A stretch of 64,000 nucleotides of DNA. Source: Pseudoalteromonas sp. MEBiC 03607. Its GTDB lineage: Bacteria; Pseudomonadota; Gammaproteobacteria; Enterobacterales; Alteromonadaceae. Every line of letters begins with the position of its first letter. Position 1 is the first letter of the stretch. Below are positions 54,123 through 64,000 of this stretch, one piece after another. The stretch covers positions 2,428,501 through 2,492,500 of the forward strand of contig NZ_SRRY01000001.1 in NCBI RefSeq assembly GCF_004792295.1, in the 5' to 3' direction. Both the position numbers and the translations under genes were made by a program. The notes beneath the pieces were generated by a model. It ran no database searches. It was not told the DNA's origin and saw nothing but the letters and a program-made list of their open reading frames with translations.

Positions 54123-54143
54123 ATTGCAGATAAAAAATTGCAG

Positions 54144-54160
54144 TGTTATATTATATCACA
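54144..54160 (+). promoter_or_regulatory. Zur-like box 2 upstream of the TonB receptor
   Basis: TGTTATATTATATCACA is very close to E. coli Zur sites (TGTTATAATATCACA type). It lies 32-48 nt before the ATG, where binding would block the promoter. Confidence 0.65.
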
Positions 54161-54191
54161 ACACTCAACAACAAACTTAGAAGTAGTAATA

Positions 54192-56606
54192 ATGAAGCAA
54201 ATTTCAATTCTTTCTAGTGCTGTTGCCGCTGCGCTGATCTCTCAATCAACAATGGCTGCTGTGATCACAGGTCAAGTATTAGATAAAAATCAGCAACCTA
54301 TCAGTAACGCTGAAGTTCATGTTCATGGTAAGTCACAAAGCGTTGTGACCAATAAACAAGGCCAGTTTAAAATCGATGTAGATAACAAAGGCCAATTACA
54401 CATCAGCAAAGATGATTTTATCGATAAACGTGTTGAAATTAATGGTGATAATCAAAATCTAGTTATTACTCTCACGCCAACATCTGTAGAAACAGTTGTT
54501 GTCTATGCTTCTGCGCTTCATAAAAATAGCCTTGAAATGATCTCACCCGTTAACGTATTGGCTGGTGATAATCTTAAAAATAAGGCTAAGCCGACCTTAG
54601 GAGAAACACTAAAAGGCCTACCTGGTGTGAATGCTAGTTATTTTGGCCCAGTTTCATCAAGCCCAATCATTCGCGGCTTAGATGGTCCGCGTGTGAAAAT
54701 CACTCAAAATGGCCTTGATAGCAGTGATGCATCACGTATTGGCCCAGATCACGCAACATCAAATGACAGCCTAGCCGCTGAACAAATTGAAGTGTTACGA
54801 GGCCCTGCTACCCTACTTTACGGCTCAGGTGCGATAGGGGGTGTGGTAAATGTTGTTGATAATCGTATTCCTACCGACAATATCGACACTTTAACAGGCG
54901 CTGCGCAATACACCCATGACACAGTATCAAACACCAATACTTATGCCGCAAAACTTGAAACCGGTAATGAAGGCTTCAACTTCCATTTTGATGGCACAAA
55001 GCGCAAAGGTCATGATTACAAAACACCAACATTCGAGCTTCCTGAAGAGCATGACGAACATGAGGGTGAAGATCATGAAGAACACGAAACCGCTAACCGC
55101 GTAGAAAACACCTTTATCGATAGCCAAAATGTTAATTTTGGCACGAGTTATGTTGGCGATCACCTAACACTAGGTGTGTCATATGGTCGTATTGAAACAG
55201 ATTACGGTATTCCCGCTCATGAACACCATCATCACGAAGAGCATGAAGAAGGTGAGCATCATGATGAACACGAAGGTGAAGAAGAACACGAAGAGTCTGT
55301 CTTCGCGCAATTAGAGCAAGATCGCTGGCAAGGTTACATGAGCTATGCGCTACATGATAACTGGATTGAAAATATCTCACTACGTGTGGGTTACACAGAC
55401 TATAAACATGCCGAAATTGAAGATGGTGCAGTTGGCACTGTGTTTTCTAACAAAACCACTGAAGCACGTGCAACCGTTGAACATAAATTAGGCCTTTGGC
55501 ACGGTATGGCTGGCTACCACTACACAGAATCAGACTACGATGCTGATGGTGAAGAAGCCTTTACACCAGCAAGTGTAACTAAAACCAATGCACTATTCAT
55601 GCTTGAAGAGCGTCAATTTGGTGATGTAACCGTTGAATTAGGCGCACGTATTGAGGATTACCAAATTGACTCGGCTGTTAGTATGGCAGAGCACCATCAT
55701 GACCACGCCCATGAAGAGGAAGAAGAGCACCATGACGAAGAAGAAGCTGAAATCATTAACTACAGTGAAGATTTCACAAATCTAAGTTTTTCTGCAGGTG
55801 CAATCTGGCAATATCAAGAAGGCCAAAGTGTTGCGCTTAGCGTATCTCGTTCAGAGCGCGCGCCTCTTAGTGCTGAACTACTTTCAAATGGTGTACATAT
55901 TGCAACTGGTACATATGAGTTAGGCCTTGGTTATCATATCGAAGACGGCGAAATACACTTTGAGCCTGAAGATATCGATCAAGAAACTGCAACCAACTTT
56001 GATTTAAGTTTCCGCCGCTTTATTGGTGACTTTGGTTACACCGTTAACTTTTTCTACAACGACATTGAAAACTACTATTACCAGCAAAGTACTGGGCTCG
56101 TATTCGATGAAGAACACGGTCTAGAGTCAGCAGCAGAGGCTGACGAAGACGCAATGGCGGTGTATCAATTTGCAAGTAAAGATGCAAAACTTTACGGTAT
56201 TGAGTTTGACGTCCACTACCAAGTGTCACCAAGCACATTGGTTAAAGTGTTTGGTGATTCAACAACTGCTAAATTAAAAGATGGCGAAGGTTACCTACCA
56301 CGTATTCCAGCAAACAAACTTGGTTCTGAACTACAGTATACTGTTGGCGGTTGGCAATTTAGCCTAGCAGGCACTCATTATTTTGAGCAGTCAGATATTA
56401 CCGCTTATGAAACAAAAACTGACGATTATACCCTGTTTGACGCATCGGCAAATTACCAACTTGATTTAGGCCCTGTCGATACGCAGCTGTACATTAATGC
56501 TGATAACTTAACGGATGAATTAGGTTTCGTTCACAGTTCATTTATTAAAGAAAAAGCACCACTACCTGGTCGCAACTTTAGCTTAGGTATTCGCGGCTAT
56601 TTTTAA
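54192..56606 (+). CDS. Histidine-rich TonB-dependent outer-membrane receptor, likely zinc uptake (ZnuD-like)
   Basis: About 804 aa from ATG at 54192 (signal MKQISILSSAVAAALIS ending TMA/AVITG); a longer in-frame start lacks a signal peptide. The N-terminus has a carboxypeptidase-regulatory-like fold (GQVLDKNQQPISNAEVHVHG), then a plug (SPIIRGLDGPRVKITQNG, IEVLRGPATLLYGSGAIGG) and a barrel ending in GRNFSLGIRGYF. Loops contain three stretches of His, Glu and Asp (near residues 270-300, 335-375 and 490-525). This and two Zur-like boxes upstream argue for zinc uptake. It is monocistronic. Confidence 0.9.
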   Translation: MKQISILSSAVAAALISQSTMAAVITGQVLDKNQQPISNAEVHVHGKSQSVVTNKQGQFKIDVDNKGQLHISKDDFIDKRVEINGDNQNLVITLTPTSVETVVVYASALHKNSLEMISPVNVLAGDNLKNKAKPTLGETLKGLPGVNASYFGPVSSSPIIRGLDGPRVKITQNGLDSSDASRIGPDHATSNDSLAAEQIEVLRGPATLLYGSGAIGGVVNVVDNRIPTDNIDTLTGAAQYTHDTVSNTNTYAAKLETGNEGFNFHFDGTKRKGHDYKTPTFELPEEHDEHEGEDHEEHETANRVENTFIDSQNVNFGTSYVGDHLTLGVSYGRIETDYGIPAHEHHHHEEHEEGEHHDEHEGEEEHEESVFAQLEQDRWQGYMSYALHDNWIENISLRVGYTDYKHAEIEDGAVGTVFSNKTTEARATVEHKLGLWHGMAGYHYTESDYDADGEEAFTPASVTKTNALFMLEERQFGDVTVELGARIEDYQIDSAVSMAEHHHDHAHEEEEEHHDEEEAEIINYSEDFTNLSFSAGAIWQYQEGQSVALSVSRSERAPLSAELLSNGVHIATGTYELGLGYHIEDGEIHFEPEDIDQETATNFDLSFRRFIGDFGYTVNFFYNDIENYYYQQSTGLVFDEEHGLESAAEADEDAMAVYQFASKDAKLYGIEFDVHYQVSPSTLVKVFGDSTTAKLKDGEGYLPRIPANKLGSELQYTVGGWQFSLAGTHYFEQSDITAYETKTDDYTLFDASANYQLDLGPVDTQLYINADNLTDELGFVHSSFIKEKAPLPGRNFSLGIRGYF

Positions 56607-56623
56607 TCACTTTTAATAGTTAT

Positions 56624-56660
56624 AAAAAAACCCTTTCATTTTTAAAATGAAAGGGTTTTT
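56624..56660. terminator. Bidirectional terminator between the TonB receptor and glnS
   Basis: AAAACCCTTTCATTTT and AAAATGAAAGGGTTTT pair through a short centre with A- and T-runs on each side. It serves both convergent genes. Confidence 0.87.
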
Positions 56661-56696
56661 TATTAAGCTTAGAAACTTAAACAATTAGTTAAAAGT

Positions 56697-58364
56697 TTAG
56701 CCCTTTTGTTCAATCTTTGCCCATGAATCACGAAGACCCACAGTTTGATTAAATACTAGTGAGTCGGCTTTGTTATCACGACAGAAATAGCCCATGCGTT
56801 CAAACTGGAAGCCCTGCTCTGCTTGTGCATTAGCAAGAGACGGTTCAAGTTTCGCGTTAGCAAGCACCACGAGTGATTCTGGATTTAGCGTTGCATTGAA
56901 GTCTTCAGCAGCAGCTGGGTTTGGTACGTTAAATAAACGGTCGTATAAACGTACTTCAGCAGTGATTGACTCACTGGCTGATACCCAATGGATTACACCT
57001 TTAACTTTACGGCCATCGCTTGGGTTTTTACCTAGCGTTTCTGGATCGTAAGAACAGAAAATAGTGGTGATTTCACCGTTCTCGTCTTTTTCAACACGCT
57101 CAGCTTTAATTACATAAGCACCACGTAAACGTACTTCTTTATCAAGTACCAAACGTTTGAACTTGTTATTTGCTTCTTCACGGAAGTCTTCACGTTCGAT
57201 ATAAATCTCACGCGTGAAAGGCACATCACGACGGCCCATCTCTTCTTTATTCGGGTGATTGGCAACTGATAAAGTCTCTACTTTATCTGCATCATAGTTT
57301 TCGATAACAATCTTCACCGGATCAAGAACAGCCATTGCACGTGGTGCATGTTCATTTAGGTCTTCACGGATACATGCTTCTAGCATACCCATTTCAACCA
57401 TGTTTTCTTGTTTAGTGATACCAATACGCGAGCAGAACTCACGCACTGACGCAGGTGTGTATCCACGACGACGTAAACCAGCAATCGTTGGCATACGTGG
57501 GTCGTCCCAACCTTCAACATGACCATTAACCACTAAGTCGTTTAATTTACGCTTAGACATAATGGTGTATTCAAGGTTTAATCGTGAAAACTCGATTTGC
57601 TGTGGGTGACACTCAAGGCTGATGTTATCTAATACCCAATCGTATAAACGACGGTTATCTTGGAACTCAAGCGTACATAATGAATGCGTGATACCTTCTA
57701 GCGCATCTGAAATACAGTGCGTGAAGTCGTACATTGGGTAAATACACCACTTATCACCTGTTTGGTGGTGGTGAGCAAAACGTACACGGTATAAAATCGG
57801 ATCACGCAATACCATGAATGAACTTGCCATATCGATTTTAGCACGCAGTACACACTCGCCTTCTTTGAATTCGCCATTACGCATTTTTTCAAATAGCGCT
57901 AGGTTTTCTTCAACTGGCGTATCACGGTACGGGCTATTTTTACCTGGCTCTTTTAAAGTACCACGGTATTCACGTGCTTGATCTGGCGATAAGAAACACA
58001 CATACGCAAGGCCTTTTTCGATAAGCTCAACAGCATAGCCGTATAACGCATCGAAATAGTTAGATGAATACTTAATTTCACCATCCCACTGAAAACCTAA
58101 CCACTGCACATCTTCTTTAATTGAATTTACGTAATTGATGTCTTCTTTTTCTGGATTCGTATCATCAAAACGTAAGTTACAAAGACCTTGATAATCTTGG
58201 GCAATACCAAAATTTAAACAGATAGACTTTGCATGACCAATGTGTAAAAAACCGTTTGGTTCAGGTGGAAAACGCGTGTGTGTAGTCGCATGCTTACCGC
58301 TTGCGAGATCTTCGTCGATACGCGTTCTAATAAAGTTACTTGGGCGATTCTCAATTTCCGCCAT
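56697..58364 (-). CDS. glnS: Glutaminyl-tRNA synthetase
   Basis: About 555 aa class I synthetase. HIGH box [19 protein letters not shown]-like [11 protein letters not shown], and [11 protein letters not shown] chose ATG at 58364 because the product then begins [20 protein letters not shown], matching the E. coli start, and GAGGA lies upstream; an in-frame ATG 27 nt earlier has no ribosome site. It charges tRNA-Gln. Confidence 0.96.
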   Translation of the reverse strand: MAEIENRPSNFIRTRIDEDLASGKHATTHTRFPPEPNGFLHIGHAKSICLNFGIAQDYQGLCNLRFDDTNPEKEDINYVNSIKEDVQWLGFQWDGEIKYSSNYFDALYGYAVELIEKGLAYVCFLSPDQAREYRGTLKEPGKNSPYRDTPVEENLALFEKMRNGEFKEGECVLRAKIDMASSFMVLRDPILYRVRFAHHHQTGDKWCIYPMYDFTHCISDALEGITHSLCTLEFQDNRRLYDWVLDNISLECHPQQIEFSRLNLEYTIMSKRKLNDLVVNGHVEGWDDPRMPTIAGLRRRGYTPASVREFCSRIGITKQENMVEMGMLEACIREDLNEHAPRAMAVLDPVKIVIENYDADKVETLSVANHPNKEEMGRRDVPFTREIYIEREDFREEANNKFKRLVLDKEVRLRGAYVIKAERVEKDENGEITTIFCSYDPETLGKNPSDGRKVKGVIHWVSASESITAEVRLYDRLFNVPNPAAAEDFNATLNPESLVVLANAKLEPSLANAQAEQGFQFERMGYFCRDNKADSLVFNQTVGLRDSWAKIEQKG

Positions 58365-58592
58365 AGGAGCATAATCCTCAAAATATTGCATGGTGACAAA
58401 ACTAATGCATTATTACAAAAACAAACCCTAACATACAGTAGTTGAGCCATGTTTATTGAAGATAATAAGCCGATTATTGAATACATTGTTTACAGACGCT
58501 GCAAAATCGGTAAAAAAATTGTTCTAACGCAATAAAATGATCATTGACTAGCGATATAGTGCCGTCAGTTTCACTACCAATAAGGAAAAAAG

Positions 58593-59663
58593 ATGGCTTC
58601 GCTCAATCAACATAGAGTCTATATTCCAAGCTCTGCGCGTGCTAACCAGTATGTGCTAGTTGAGTTTAAACCTACTGATGAGTTTTTTGCACAGTTTAGT
58701 AATGTAAGCTGTGCTTATAAGCGTCTTGCAAGGGAGTTATTTGCACTATGTGATGAATATGAACTGCACAATGTACATCTGATCGCTAACGATAAGTTAC
58801 CTGTCGTTCGTTACCATGATGAGGCATATAGTTTAGAAACCGCTAAGCAGATTTTGTTTTTCTATAACCCACAATACCACGAAGCACATAATGTGTTTGC
58901 CGCTAATGATGTAAAATGCAAAAAAATTCGTTTATTATTTTTGGCTACAGGTGAAGATATTCGTGCTAATGCAGCAAGTTTTCACCATAACGTACAGCGC
59001 GTAATAAACTCATTACAAGAAAAGCTATTAAGCGGCCAACCTCCACTTAAAATTCGCGATCACCAGCATCTTACTTATGATTTATTTGCTAAAGCAAAAG
59101 GTCACAAAGAAAGCTATGGCTATAAATTGCGTAGCTTATATCCACGCTATCAATCTCGCCAATGTCATTTACCAACACAGCACAGTGAAATGACTTATGC
59201 TGGGTTTTCTATTCCAGTAACCCGCGCGATTAAAACGCAATTTCAACATATGTTGAATGAAGAGAATTACACGCAATTTTATCAATATATTTTTGATGCA
59301 TTTAAACGAGCTTGCGAAAAACGAGCGCTAACCCTTGGTGCTTTTATCGCTAATGGTACCCGCCCTATTGTTCGTAATAGCAATATTGATAACGCACAAA
59401 GTAACAGTGAACTGCAAAAGCTAACCTTTGATTGCAGCTCAGAGCAAGTGCAATTACAACATTATTGGGATGCAAATCAACTTGTTGATTCTCTACATTT
59501 TGTGATTGCCGCAGCCGATAAAGACAAGCATGACATTGGTTATGGTAAGTTTATGAATCAAGTGCAAAGCGCAATTAATGAAGTAACTGACGAGCTGGCC
59601 TTTAATCCAACGCGCCAAGATTTACGTGTGCGCTTTTATCAGCACATTAACTATGAGTATTAA
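58593..59663 (+). CDS. Conserved protein of unknown function (possible DUF3083 family)
   Basis: 356 aa, no signal peptide or membrane helix. N-terminus NQHRVYIPSSARANQYVLVEF; a central KIRDHQHLTYDLFAKAKGHKE and a C-terminal RQDLRVRFYQHINYEY. It resembles the DUF3083 proteins I know from Shewanella and relatives; that assignment is from memory. It is basic and cytoplasmic. AAGGAAA ribosome site. It is monocistronic with a terminator. Confidence 0.72.
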   Translation: MASLNQHRVYIPSSARANQYVLVEFKPTDEFFAQFSNVSCAYKRLARELFALCDEYELHNVHLIANDKLPVVRYHDEAYSLETAKQILFFYNPQYHEAHNVFAANDVKCKKIRLLFLATGEDIRANAASFHHNVQRVINSLQEKLLSGQPPLKIRDHQHLTYDLFAKAKGHKESYGYKLRSLYPRYQSRQCHLPTQHSEMTYAGFSIPVTRAIKTQFQHMLNEENYTQFYQYIFDAFKRACEKRALTLGAFIANGTRPIVRNSNIDNAQSNSELQKLTFDCSSEQVQLQHYWDANQLVDSLHFVIAAADKDKHDIGYGKFMNQVQSAINEVTDELAFNPTRQDLRVRFYQHINYEY

Positions 59664-59686
59664 TTAAATACAATATATAGAATTAG

Positions 59687-59713
59687 AGGTGACGCACATG
59701 CGTCACCTTTTTT
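59687..59713 (+). terminator. Terminator after the DUF3083-like gene
   Basis: AGGTGACGCA and TGCGTCACCT pair perfectly around CA, then TTTTTT. It may serve the convergent argA too. Confidence 0.85.
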
Positions 59714-59737
59714 ATAGCAATCCACTCAGTTGTCCTA

Positions 59738-61078
59738 TCAACGGTTTTTACTTAGTTTAGTAAGGTCCAGTCGCAGCACTTTAGAACGGCGCTCATAGTT
59801 ATACAGTGCCTTTTTCTTCGCCGGTAACTCATCAACGGTCACTAATTCAAAGCTTTGTTCTAAAAACCAATGAATACTGCGTGTGGTTAAAGCGAATAAA
59901 TGCGAGTAACCCGCACGTTTGGCTTTATTAATAATAAAACGCAGTAGGTAACTCCCTCTATCTGCATCTCGGTACTGTGGATGAACAGCCAGACTTGCAA
60001 ACTCCCCCACTTGTTCTTCAGCAAATGGGTATAAAGCGGCACAGGCGATAATTAAACCATCACGCTCAATGACAGTAAATTGCTCTATTTCTATCTCAAG
60101 CTGCTCTCTAGAACGCCTAACTAAATAGCCCTGCTCTTCAAGCGGTCTGATCAGATTAATAATCCCGGTAATATCAGATATTGTTGCACTACGTAACTGT
60201 TCAGAGCTTTGCGGCGCGATTTGCGTACCAATGCCATCTAATGAGAAAAGCTCTTGTAATAATGCGCCATCTTCTTTGTAACTAACTAAATGACAACGAT
60301 GTACGCCGCCACGACATGCATCAATGGCCGCTTGTAAGAATACCGTTGCACTTAAACATGAATCAGGTTGATTACGGTAGTTTGCTAAGACAGATTCTGC
60401 CTCATTTGGCATAAGCTCGGCAATTGCTTCACCGTTTTCATCCAAGATACCGGCCTCTTTACAAAAACCGAGCATTTTGTCAGCGCGCAGTTTTAATGCA
60501 ACCTGAGTGGCAATTTCTTCAGCAGTTAAATTAAAACTTTCACCTGTCACTGAGGCGGCAATCGGACCAAGTAGTACGATACTGTTATTGTTTAATTGAT
60601 GACGAATCCCTTCAACATCAATACGTCTTACACGGCCTGAGTGATGATAATCAATGCCTTCGTCAACTCCTAAAGGCTGAGCAATAACAAAATTACCGCT
60701 GACCACATTCAAGTATGAACCAGTCATAGGAGTACTACTTAAAGACGTAGATAAACGCGCGGTTATATCGAACTGCATTGCACCCGCAACTTTCTTTATT
60801 ACATCAAAAGTCGCGTTATCAGTAACACGTATTTCATTATGAAACTGACTAGTTATGCCAAATTCTTGCAGTGCCGCATTGAACTGTGGCCTTGCACCAA
60901 ACACTAAAACAATTTTGATACCTAAGCTCGTTAATAATGCAACATCATTAATGATGCTACGACAACCTGGCTGATCAATTGCTTCTCCGCCGAGCATTAC
61001 AACGAAAGTTTTACCTCGGTGAGCATTAACATAAGGAGTTGACTGGCGAAATCCATCTACCAATTCTGTGGTACGCAC
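59738..61078 (-). CDS. argA: N-acetylglutamate synthase (amino-acid N-acetyltransferase)
   Basis: 446 aa; first step of arginine synthesis. Residues 20-285 form an amino-acid-kinase-like domain (TFVVMLGGEAIDQPGCRSI, VLVFGARPQF) and 300-446 a GNAT domain (FASLAVHPQYRDADRGSYLL). Start is a GTG with AAAGGT upstream. Tandem ARG boxes lie 66-100 nt upstream, consistent with ArgR repression. Terminators close it off from the convergent neighbour. Confidence 0.93.
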   Translation of the reverse strand: MRTTELVDGFRQSTPYVNAHRGKTFVVMLGGEAIDQPGCRSIINDVALLTSLGIKIVLVFGARPQFNAALQEFGITSQFHNEIRVTDNATFDVIKKVAGAMQFDITARLSTSLSSTPMTGSYLNVVSGNFVIAQPLGVDEGIDYHHSGRVRRIDVEGIRHQLNNNSIVLLGPIAASVTGESFNLTAEEIATQVALKLRADKMLGFCKEAGILDENGEAIAELMPNEAESVLANYRNQPDSCLSATVFLQAAIDACRGGVHRCHLVSYKEDGALLQELFSLDGIGTQIAPQSSEQLRSATISDITGIINLIRPLEEQGYLVRRSREQLEIEIEQFTVIERDGLIIACAALYPFAEEQVGEFASLAVHPQYRDADRGSYLLRFIINKAKRAGYSHLFALTTRSIHWFLEQSFELVTVDELPAKKKALYNYERRSKVLRLDLTKLSKNR

Positions 61079-61143
61079 GTGATATTTACCTTTTTTAATA
61101 ACAGCGTTTTATATAAAAACAAATAAACAAGGTATCAGTGTAT

Positions 61144-61178
61144 GGAATTTTTATTCACAAATAAAGCATTATTATTCT
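61144..61178 (-). promoter_or_regulatory. Tandem ARG boxes upstream of argA
   Basis: GGAATTTTTATTCA (61144-61157) matches the ArgR palindrome TGAAT-N4-ATTCA with one mismatch; AGCATTATTATTCT (61165-61178) is a weaker copy. Their starts are 21 nt apart, the spacing of two 18-bp ARG boxes separated by 3 bp, as in E. coli operators. Confidence 0.7.
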
Positions 61179-61226
61179 TAATTTAAAGCTAGAATTTTCG
61201 TGCACAAACTAGGAAACTCTCAGATA

Positions 61227-61258
61227 CAAAAAAGGCCCGCATAAGCGAGCCTTTTTTA
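61227..61258 (-). terminator. Terminator after sucD
   Basis: On the minus strand AAGGCTCGC pairs with GCGGGCCTT (one mismatch) around TTAT, followed by six T. Confidence 0.8.
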
Positions 61259-61273
61259 AGAGATTAAAACTGA

Positions 61274-62146
61274 TTACCAGCCTGTTTTCTCTTTAAGTGC
61301 AGCACCGATGTCAGCTAGTGAACGTACAGTTTTTACGCCAGCAGCTTCTAATGCAGCAAATTTCTCATCAGCAGTACCTTTACCACCTGCGATGATTGCA
61401 CCTGCGTGACCCATGCGCTTACCTGGAGGAGCTGTAACACCTGCAATGTAAGAAACAACTGGTTTAGTCACGTTGTGCTTGATGTATTCTGCAGCTTCTT
61501 CTTCTGCAGTACCACCGATTTCACCGATCATTACGATTGCTTCAGTTTGCTCGTCTTTTTCGAACATTTCTAAAACGTCGATGAAGTTAGTGCCAGGGAT
61601 TGGGTCACCACCGATACCAACACATGTTGATTGGCCGAAACCAGCGTCAGTAGTTTGTTTAACCGCTTCGTAAGTTAAAGTACCAGAACGTGATACGATA
61701 CCTACTTTACCAGGCTTGTGGATGTGACCAGGCATGATACCGATCTTCGTTTCACCCGGAGTGATAACACCTGGGCAGTTAGGACCGATCATACGAACAC
61801 CAGTTTGCTCAAGCTTAACTTTAACGTCAACCATGTCTAGTGTTGGGATACCTTCAGTGATACAAACGATAAGCTCGATGCCAGCATCGATAGCTTCTAA
61901 GATTGCATCTTTACAGAAAGGTGCTGGTACATAGATAACTGATGCAGTTGCGCCAGTTGCTTCAACAGCGTCACGTACTGTGTTGAATACTGGAAGACCA
62001 AGGTGCGTTTGACCGCCTTTACCTGGGCTTACACCACCAACCATTTGTGTACCGTACTCAAGCGCTTGCTCAGAGTGGAAAGTACCTTGGCCACCTGTGA
62101 AACCTTGACAGATAACTTTTGTATCTTTATTGATTAATACAGACAT
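61274..62146 (-). CDS. sucD: Succinyl-CoA synthetase subunit alpha
   Basis: 290 aa TCA-cycle enzyme subunit. [39 protein letters not shown] (as [14 protein letters not shown]) and the phospho-His segment [14 protein letters not shown]. Its ATG overlaps the sucC stop (TAATG). Provides succinyl-CoA pool used also by the CoA-transferase of leucine breakdown. Confidence 0.97.
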   Translation of the reverse strand: MSVLINKDTKVICQGFTGGQGTFHSEQALEYGTQMVGGVSPGKGGQTHLGLPVFNTVRDAVEATGATASVIYVPAPFCKDAILEAIDAGIELIVCITEGIPTLDMVDVKVKLEQTGVRMIGPNCPGVITPGETKIGIMPGHIHKPGKVGIVSRSGTLTYEAVKQTTDAGFGQSTCVGIGGDPIPGTNFIDVLEMFEKDEQTEAIVMIGEIGGTAEEEAAEYIKHNVTKPVVSYIAGVTAPPGKRMGHAGAIIAGGKGTADEKFAALEAAGVKTVRSLADIGAALKEKTGW

Positions 62147-63312
62147 TATTTGCCCTCCGCAGCAGCAACAACTTTTTCAGCTGCGTCTGTTAGTGATTCA
62201 GCAGCGATGATGTTAAGGTCAGAATTAGCAAGTACTTCACGACCTAGTTCAGCGTTAGTACCTTCTAAACGTACTACTACAGGAACGTTTACGCCTACTT
62301 CTTTAACTGCGCCAATGATACCTTCAGCGATCATGTCACAACGTACGATACCACCAAAGATGTTAACTAAAACAGCTTTAACGTTGTCGTCAGATAAGAT
62401 GATCTTGAATGCTTCAGATACACGCTCTTTAGTAGCACCACCACCAACATCTAGGAAGTTAGCTGGCTTACCACCGTGTAGGTTTACGATGTCCATAGTA
62501 CCCATTGCAAGGCCTGCACCGTTAACCATACAACCAACGTTACCGTCTAGTGCAACGTAGTTAAGCTCGAAGCTTGCAGCGTGAGCTTCACGTGCATCTT
62601 CTTGTGAAGGATCGTGCATTTCACGGATTTTAGGTTGACGGTAAAGCGCGTTACCATCTACACCGATTTTACCGTCTAGACAGTGAAGGTTACCTTCGTC
62701 TGTAATTACTAGCGGGTTGATTTCTAAAAGTGCGAAATCGAAATCGTTGAACATGTTAGCAAGACCCATGAAGATCTTAACGAACTGTTTCATTTGAGTA
62801 GGGTTTAAACCTAGTTTGAAGCCTAATTCACGAGCTTGGTATGCTTGTGGACCAACTAGTGGATCGATCTCAGCTTTGTGAATTAGTTCTGGAGTTTCTT
62901 CTGCAACTTGCTCGATTTCAACACCACCTTCAGTAGATGCCATGAAAACAACTTTACGAGAAGCACGATCTACTACAGCGCCAAGGTATAATTCGTTAGC
63001 GATGTCAGTGCAGCTTTCAACAAGGATTTTAGCTACTGGCTGACCATTTTCGTCTGTTTGGTAAGTAACTAAGTTTTTACCTAACCAGTTCGCAGCGAAC
63101 TCTTTTACTTCGTCGATTGTTTTAACTAGCTTAACACCGCCAGCTTTACCACGGCCACCTGCGTGAACCTGTGTTTTAACAACCCACATATCACCGCCGA
63201 TTTTCTCAGCAGCTGCTGCAGCTTCTTCAGGTGTATCGCAAGCGAAACCTTGAGAAACTGGTAAACCATATTCGGCAAAAAGTTGTTTTGCCTGATACTC
63301 ATGCAAATTCAT
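62146..63312 (-). CDS. sucC: Succinyl-CoA synthetase subunit beta (ADP-forming)
   Basis: 388 aa. ATP-grasp: [50 protein letters not shown] and the C-terminal [16 protein letters not shown]. Same length as the E. coli protein. Coupled to sucD by stop/start overlap. It is separated from sucB by a terminator and a 125-nt gap, so it may have its own promoter. Confidence 0.97.
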   Translation of the reverse strand: MNLHEYQAKQLFAEYGLPVSQGFACDTPEEAAAAAEKIGGDMWVVKTQVHAGGRGKAGGVKLVKTIDEVKEFAANWLGKNLVTYQTDENGQPVAKILVESCTDIANELYLGAVVDRASRKVVFMASTEGGVEIEQVAEETPELIHKAEIDPLVGPQAYQARELGFKLGLNPTQMKQFVKIFMGLANMFNDFDFALLEINPLVITDEGNLHCLDGKIGVDGNALYRQPKIREMHDPSQEDAREAHAASFELNYVALDGNVGCMVNGAGLAMGTMDIVNLHGGKPANFLDVGGGATKERVSEAFKIILSDDNVKAVLVNIFGGIVRCDMIAEGIIGAVKEVGVNVPVVVRLEGTNAELGREVLANSDLNIIAAESLTDAAEKVVAAAEGK

Positions 63313-63438
63313 GATGCTTTATCCAATTTTTTATACTAAAAGAGCTGAATATTTATGCAAAATAAACAGCTATCCCAAATTGCGCACTTAGTATAAATCC
63401 CAAGGCTCCACATGAAAACCCCAGTTAGACCAAAGGCG

Positions 63439-63471
63439 CAAAAAAAAAGCTGTGAACAGGGTTCACAGCTT
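63439..63471 (-). terminator. Terminator between sucB and sucC
   Basis: On the minus strand AAGCTGTGAAC and GTTCACAGCTT pair around CCT, followed by a run of about nine T. It would separate sucAB from sucCD transcription at least partly. Confidence 0.83.
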
Positions 63472-63489
63472 AGTTTTTATACAACCAGA

Positions 63490-64000
63490 TTAAACATCTA
63501 GTAGTAAACGAGTTGGATCTTCAAGTAACTCTTTAATTGTTACTAGGAAGCCTACTGATTCTTTACCATCGATTTGGCGGTGATCGTAAGATAACGCTAA
63601 ATACATCATTGGTAAGATTTCAACTTTACCATTAACAGCCATTGGGCGATCTTGGATTTTATGCATACCCAAGATTGAAGACTGTGGCAAGTTGATGATA
63701 GGTGTAGAAAGTAATGAACCGAATACACCACCGTTAGTAATTGTGAAGTTACCACCAGTCATATCTTCGATAGATAGTTTACCGTCACGACCTTTAAGTG
63801 CTAATTCACGGATACCTTTTTCGATTTCTGCCACTGATAGCTTGTCACAGTCTTTAAGAACTGGTGTAACAAGACCACGTGGAGTTGAAACCGCAATGCT
63901 GATGTCGAAGTAGTTATGATAAACGATATCATCACCATCGATAGATGCATTCACCTCAGGGAAACGCTTAAGTGCTTCAGTAACTGCTTTCACGTAGAAA
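63490..64000 (-). CDS. sucB: Dihydrolipoyllysine-residue succinyltransferase (E2 of 2-oxoglutarate dehydrogenase), 5' end beyond window
   Basis: C-terminal catalytic domain only. [20 protein letters not shown] is in frame to the window edge, so the start shown by a first-in-frame codon is not real. [20 protein letters not shown] holds the catalytic His and Asp, and [16 protein letters not shown] is family-typical. Conserved order sucB-sucC-sucD. Confidence 0.95.
   Translation of the reverse strand, partial: FYVKAVTEALKRFPEVNASIDGDDIVYHNYFDISIAVSTPRGLVTPVLKDCDKLSVAEIEKGIRELALKGRDGKLSIEDMTGGNFTITNGGVFGSLLSTPIINLPQSSILGMHKIQDRPMAVNGKVEILPMMYLALSYDHRQIDGKESVGFLVTIKELLEDPTRLLLDV

Noticed and set aside
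63490..63993. Start of the last gene at 63993
   Set aside because: The codon is an internal Val; conserved succinyltransferase sequence continues to the window edge.

Overview
The window reads as a chromosomal segment of a marine gammaproteobacterium of the Alteromonadales, most likely Pseudoalteromonas or a close relative. This rests on gene order (gyrA-serC-aroA-cmk-rpsA-ihfB-lapAB-pyrF facing ubiG-gph and nrdAB-yfaE), moderate-to-low GC, AT-rich intergenic DNA, a GyrA tail insertion of a type I associate with this order, and a leucine-degradation operon joined to a CoA-transferase. The genus is an inference; there is no rRNA gene to confirm it. I saw no tRNA, rRNA, CRISPR array, insertion sequence or prophage.

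Layout. 1-4.3 kb: end of a leucine/isovalerate catabolic operon (liuC tail, biotin carboxylase subunit, HMG-CoA lyase, two-subunit 3-oxoacid CoA-transferase). 4.6-16 kb: accessory region with a LysR regulator, small exported proteins, a GNAT, a DUF1801 protein, a serine hydrolase divergent from a CadC-like membrane regulator, three paralogous exported TPR-like proteins, and an exported MsrA-thioredoxin-MsrB fusion. 16-23.5 kb: exported M17 aminopeptidase, pxpB-pxpC, asnB and a BCCT transporter. 23.5-31.8 kb: exonuclease plus CBS/nucleotidyltransferase pair, RND efflux pair, a lipoprotein and an outer-membrane barrel. 32-35.4 kb: trhO, a DEAD-box helicase and a CvfB-like RNA-binding protein, ending in a heptamer tandem repeat. 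35.6-37.3 kb: two unrecognised membrane-anchored proteins, one with a PD-(D/E)XK-like nuclease signature. 37.5-53.5 kb: conserved housekeeping block. 53.5-64 kb: yaeQ, a histidine-rich zinc-type TonB receptor, glnS, a conserved unknown gene, argA, and sucD-sucC with the end of sucB.

Several regulatory sites can be read directly and agree with their genes: two Zur-like boxes before the TonB receptor, tandem ARG boxes before argA, two NrdR-like boxes and a perfect DnaA box before nrdAB, three 11-bp-phased TTAAG repeats before the CadC-like regulator, NtrC-like sites before asnB, and a split element TTCATCTA-N15-TCGTTTGT at the same distance before all three TPR paralogues.

How the genes connect: the leucine operon yields HMG-CoA, then acetoacetate, which the CoA-transferase activates with succinyl-CoA, the product and substrate of the sucABCD enzymes at the other end of the window. 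PxpBC would supply glutamate from 5-oxoproline, and AsnB uses glutamine nitrogen. The nrd and gyrA genes form the replication-linked core. The best candidates for undescribed biology are the TPR paralogue family with its shared upstream element and the membrane-nuclease gene pair.
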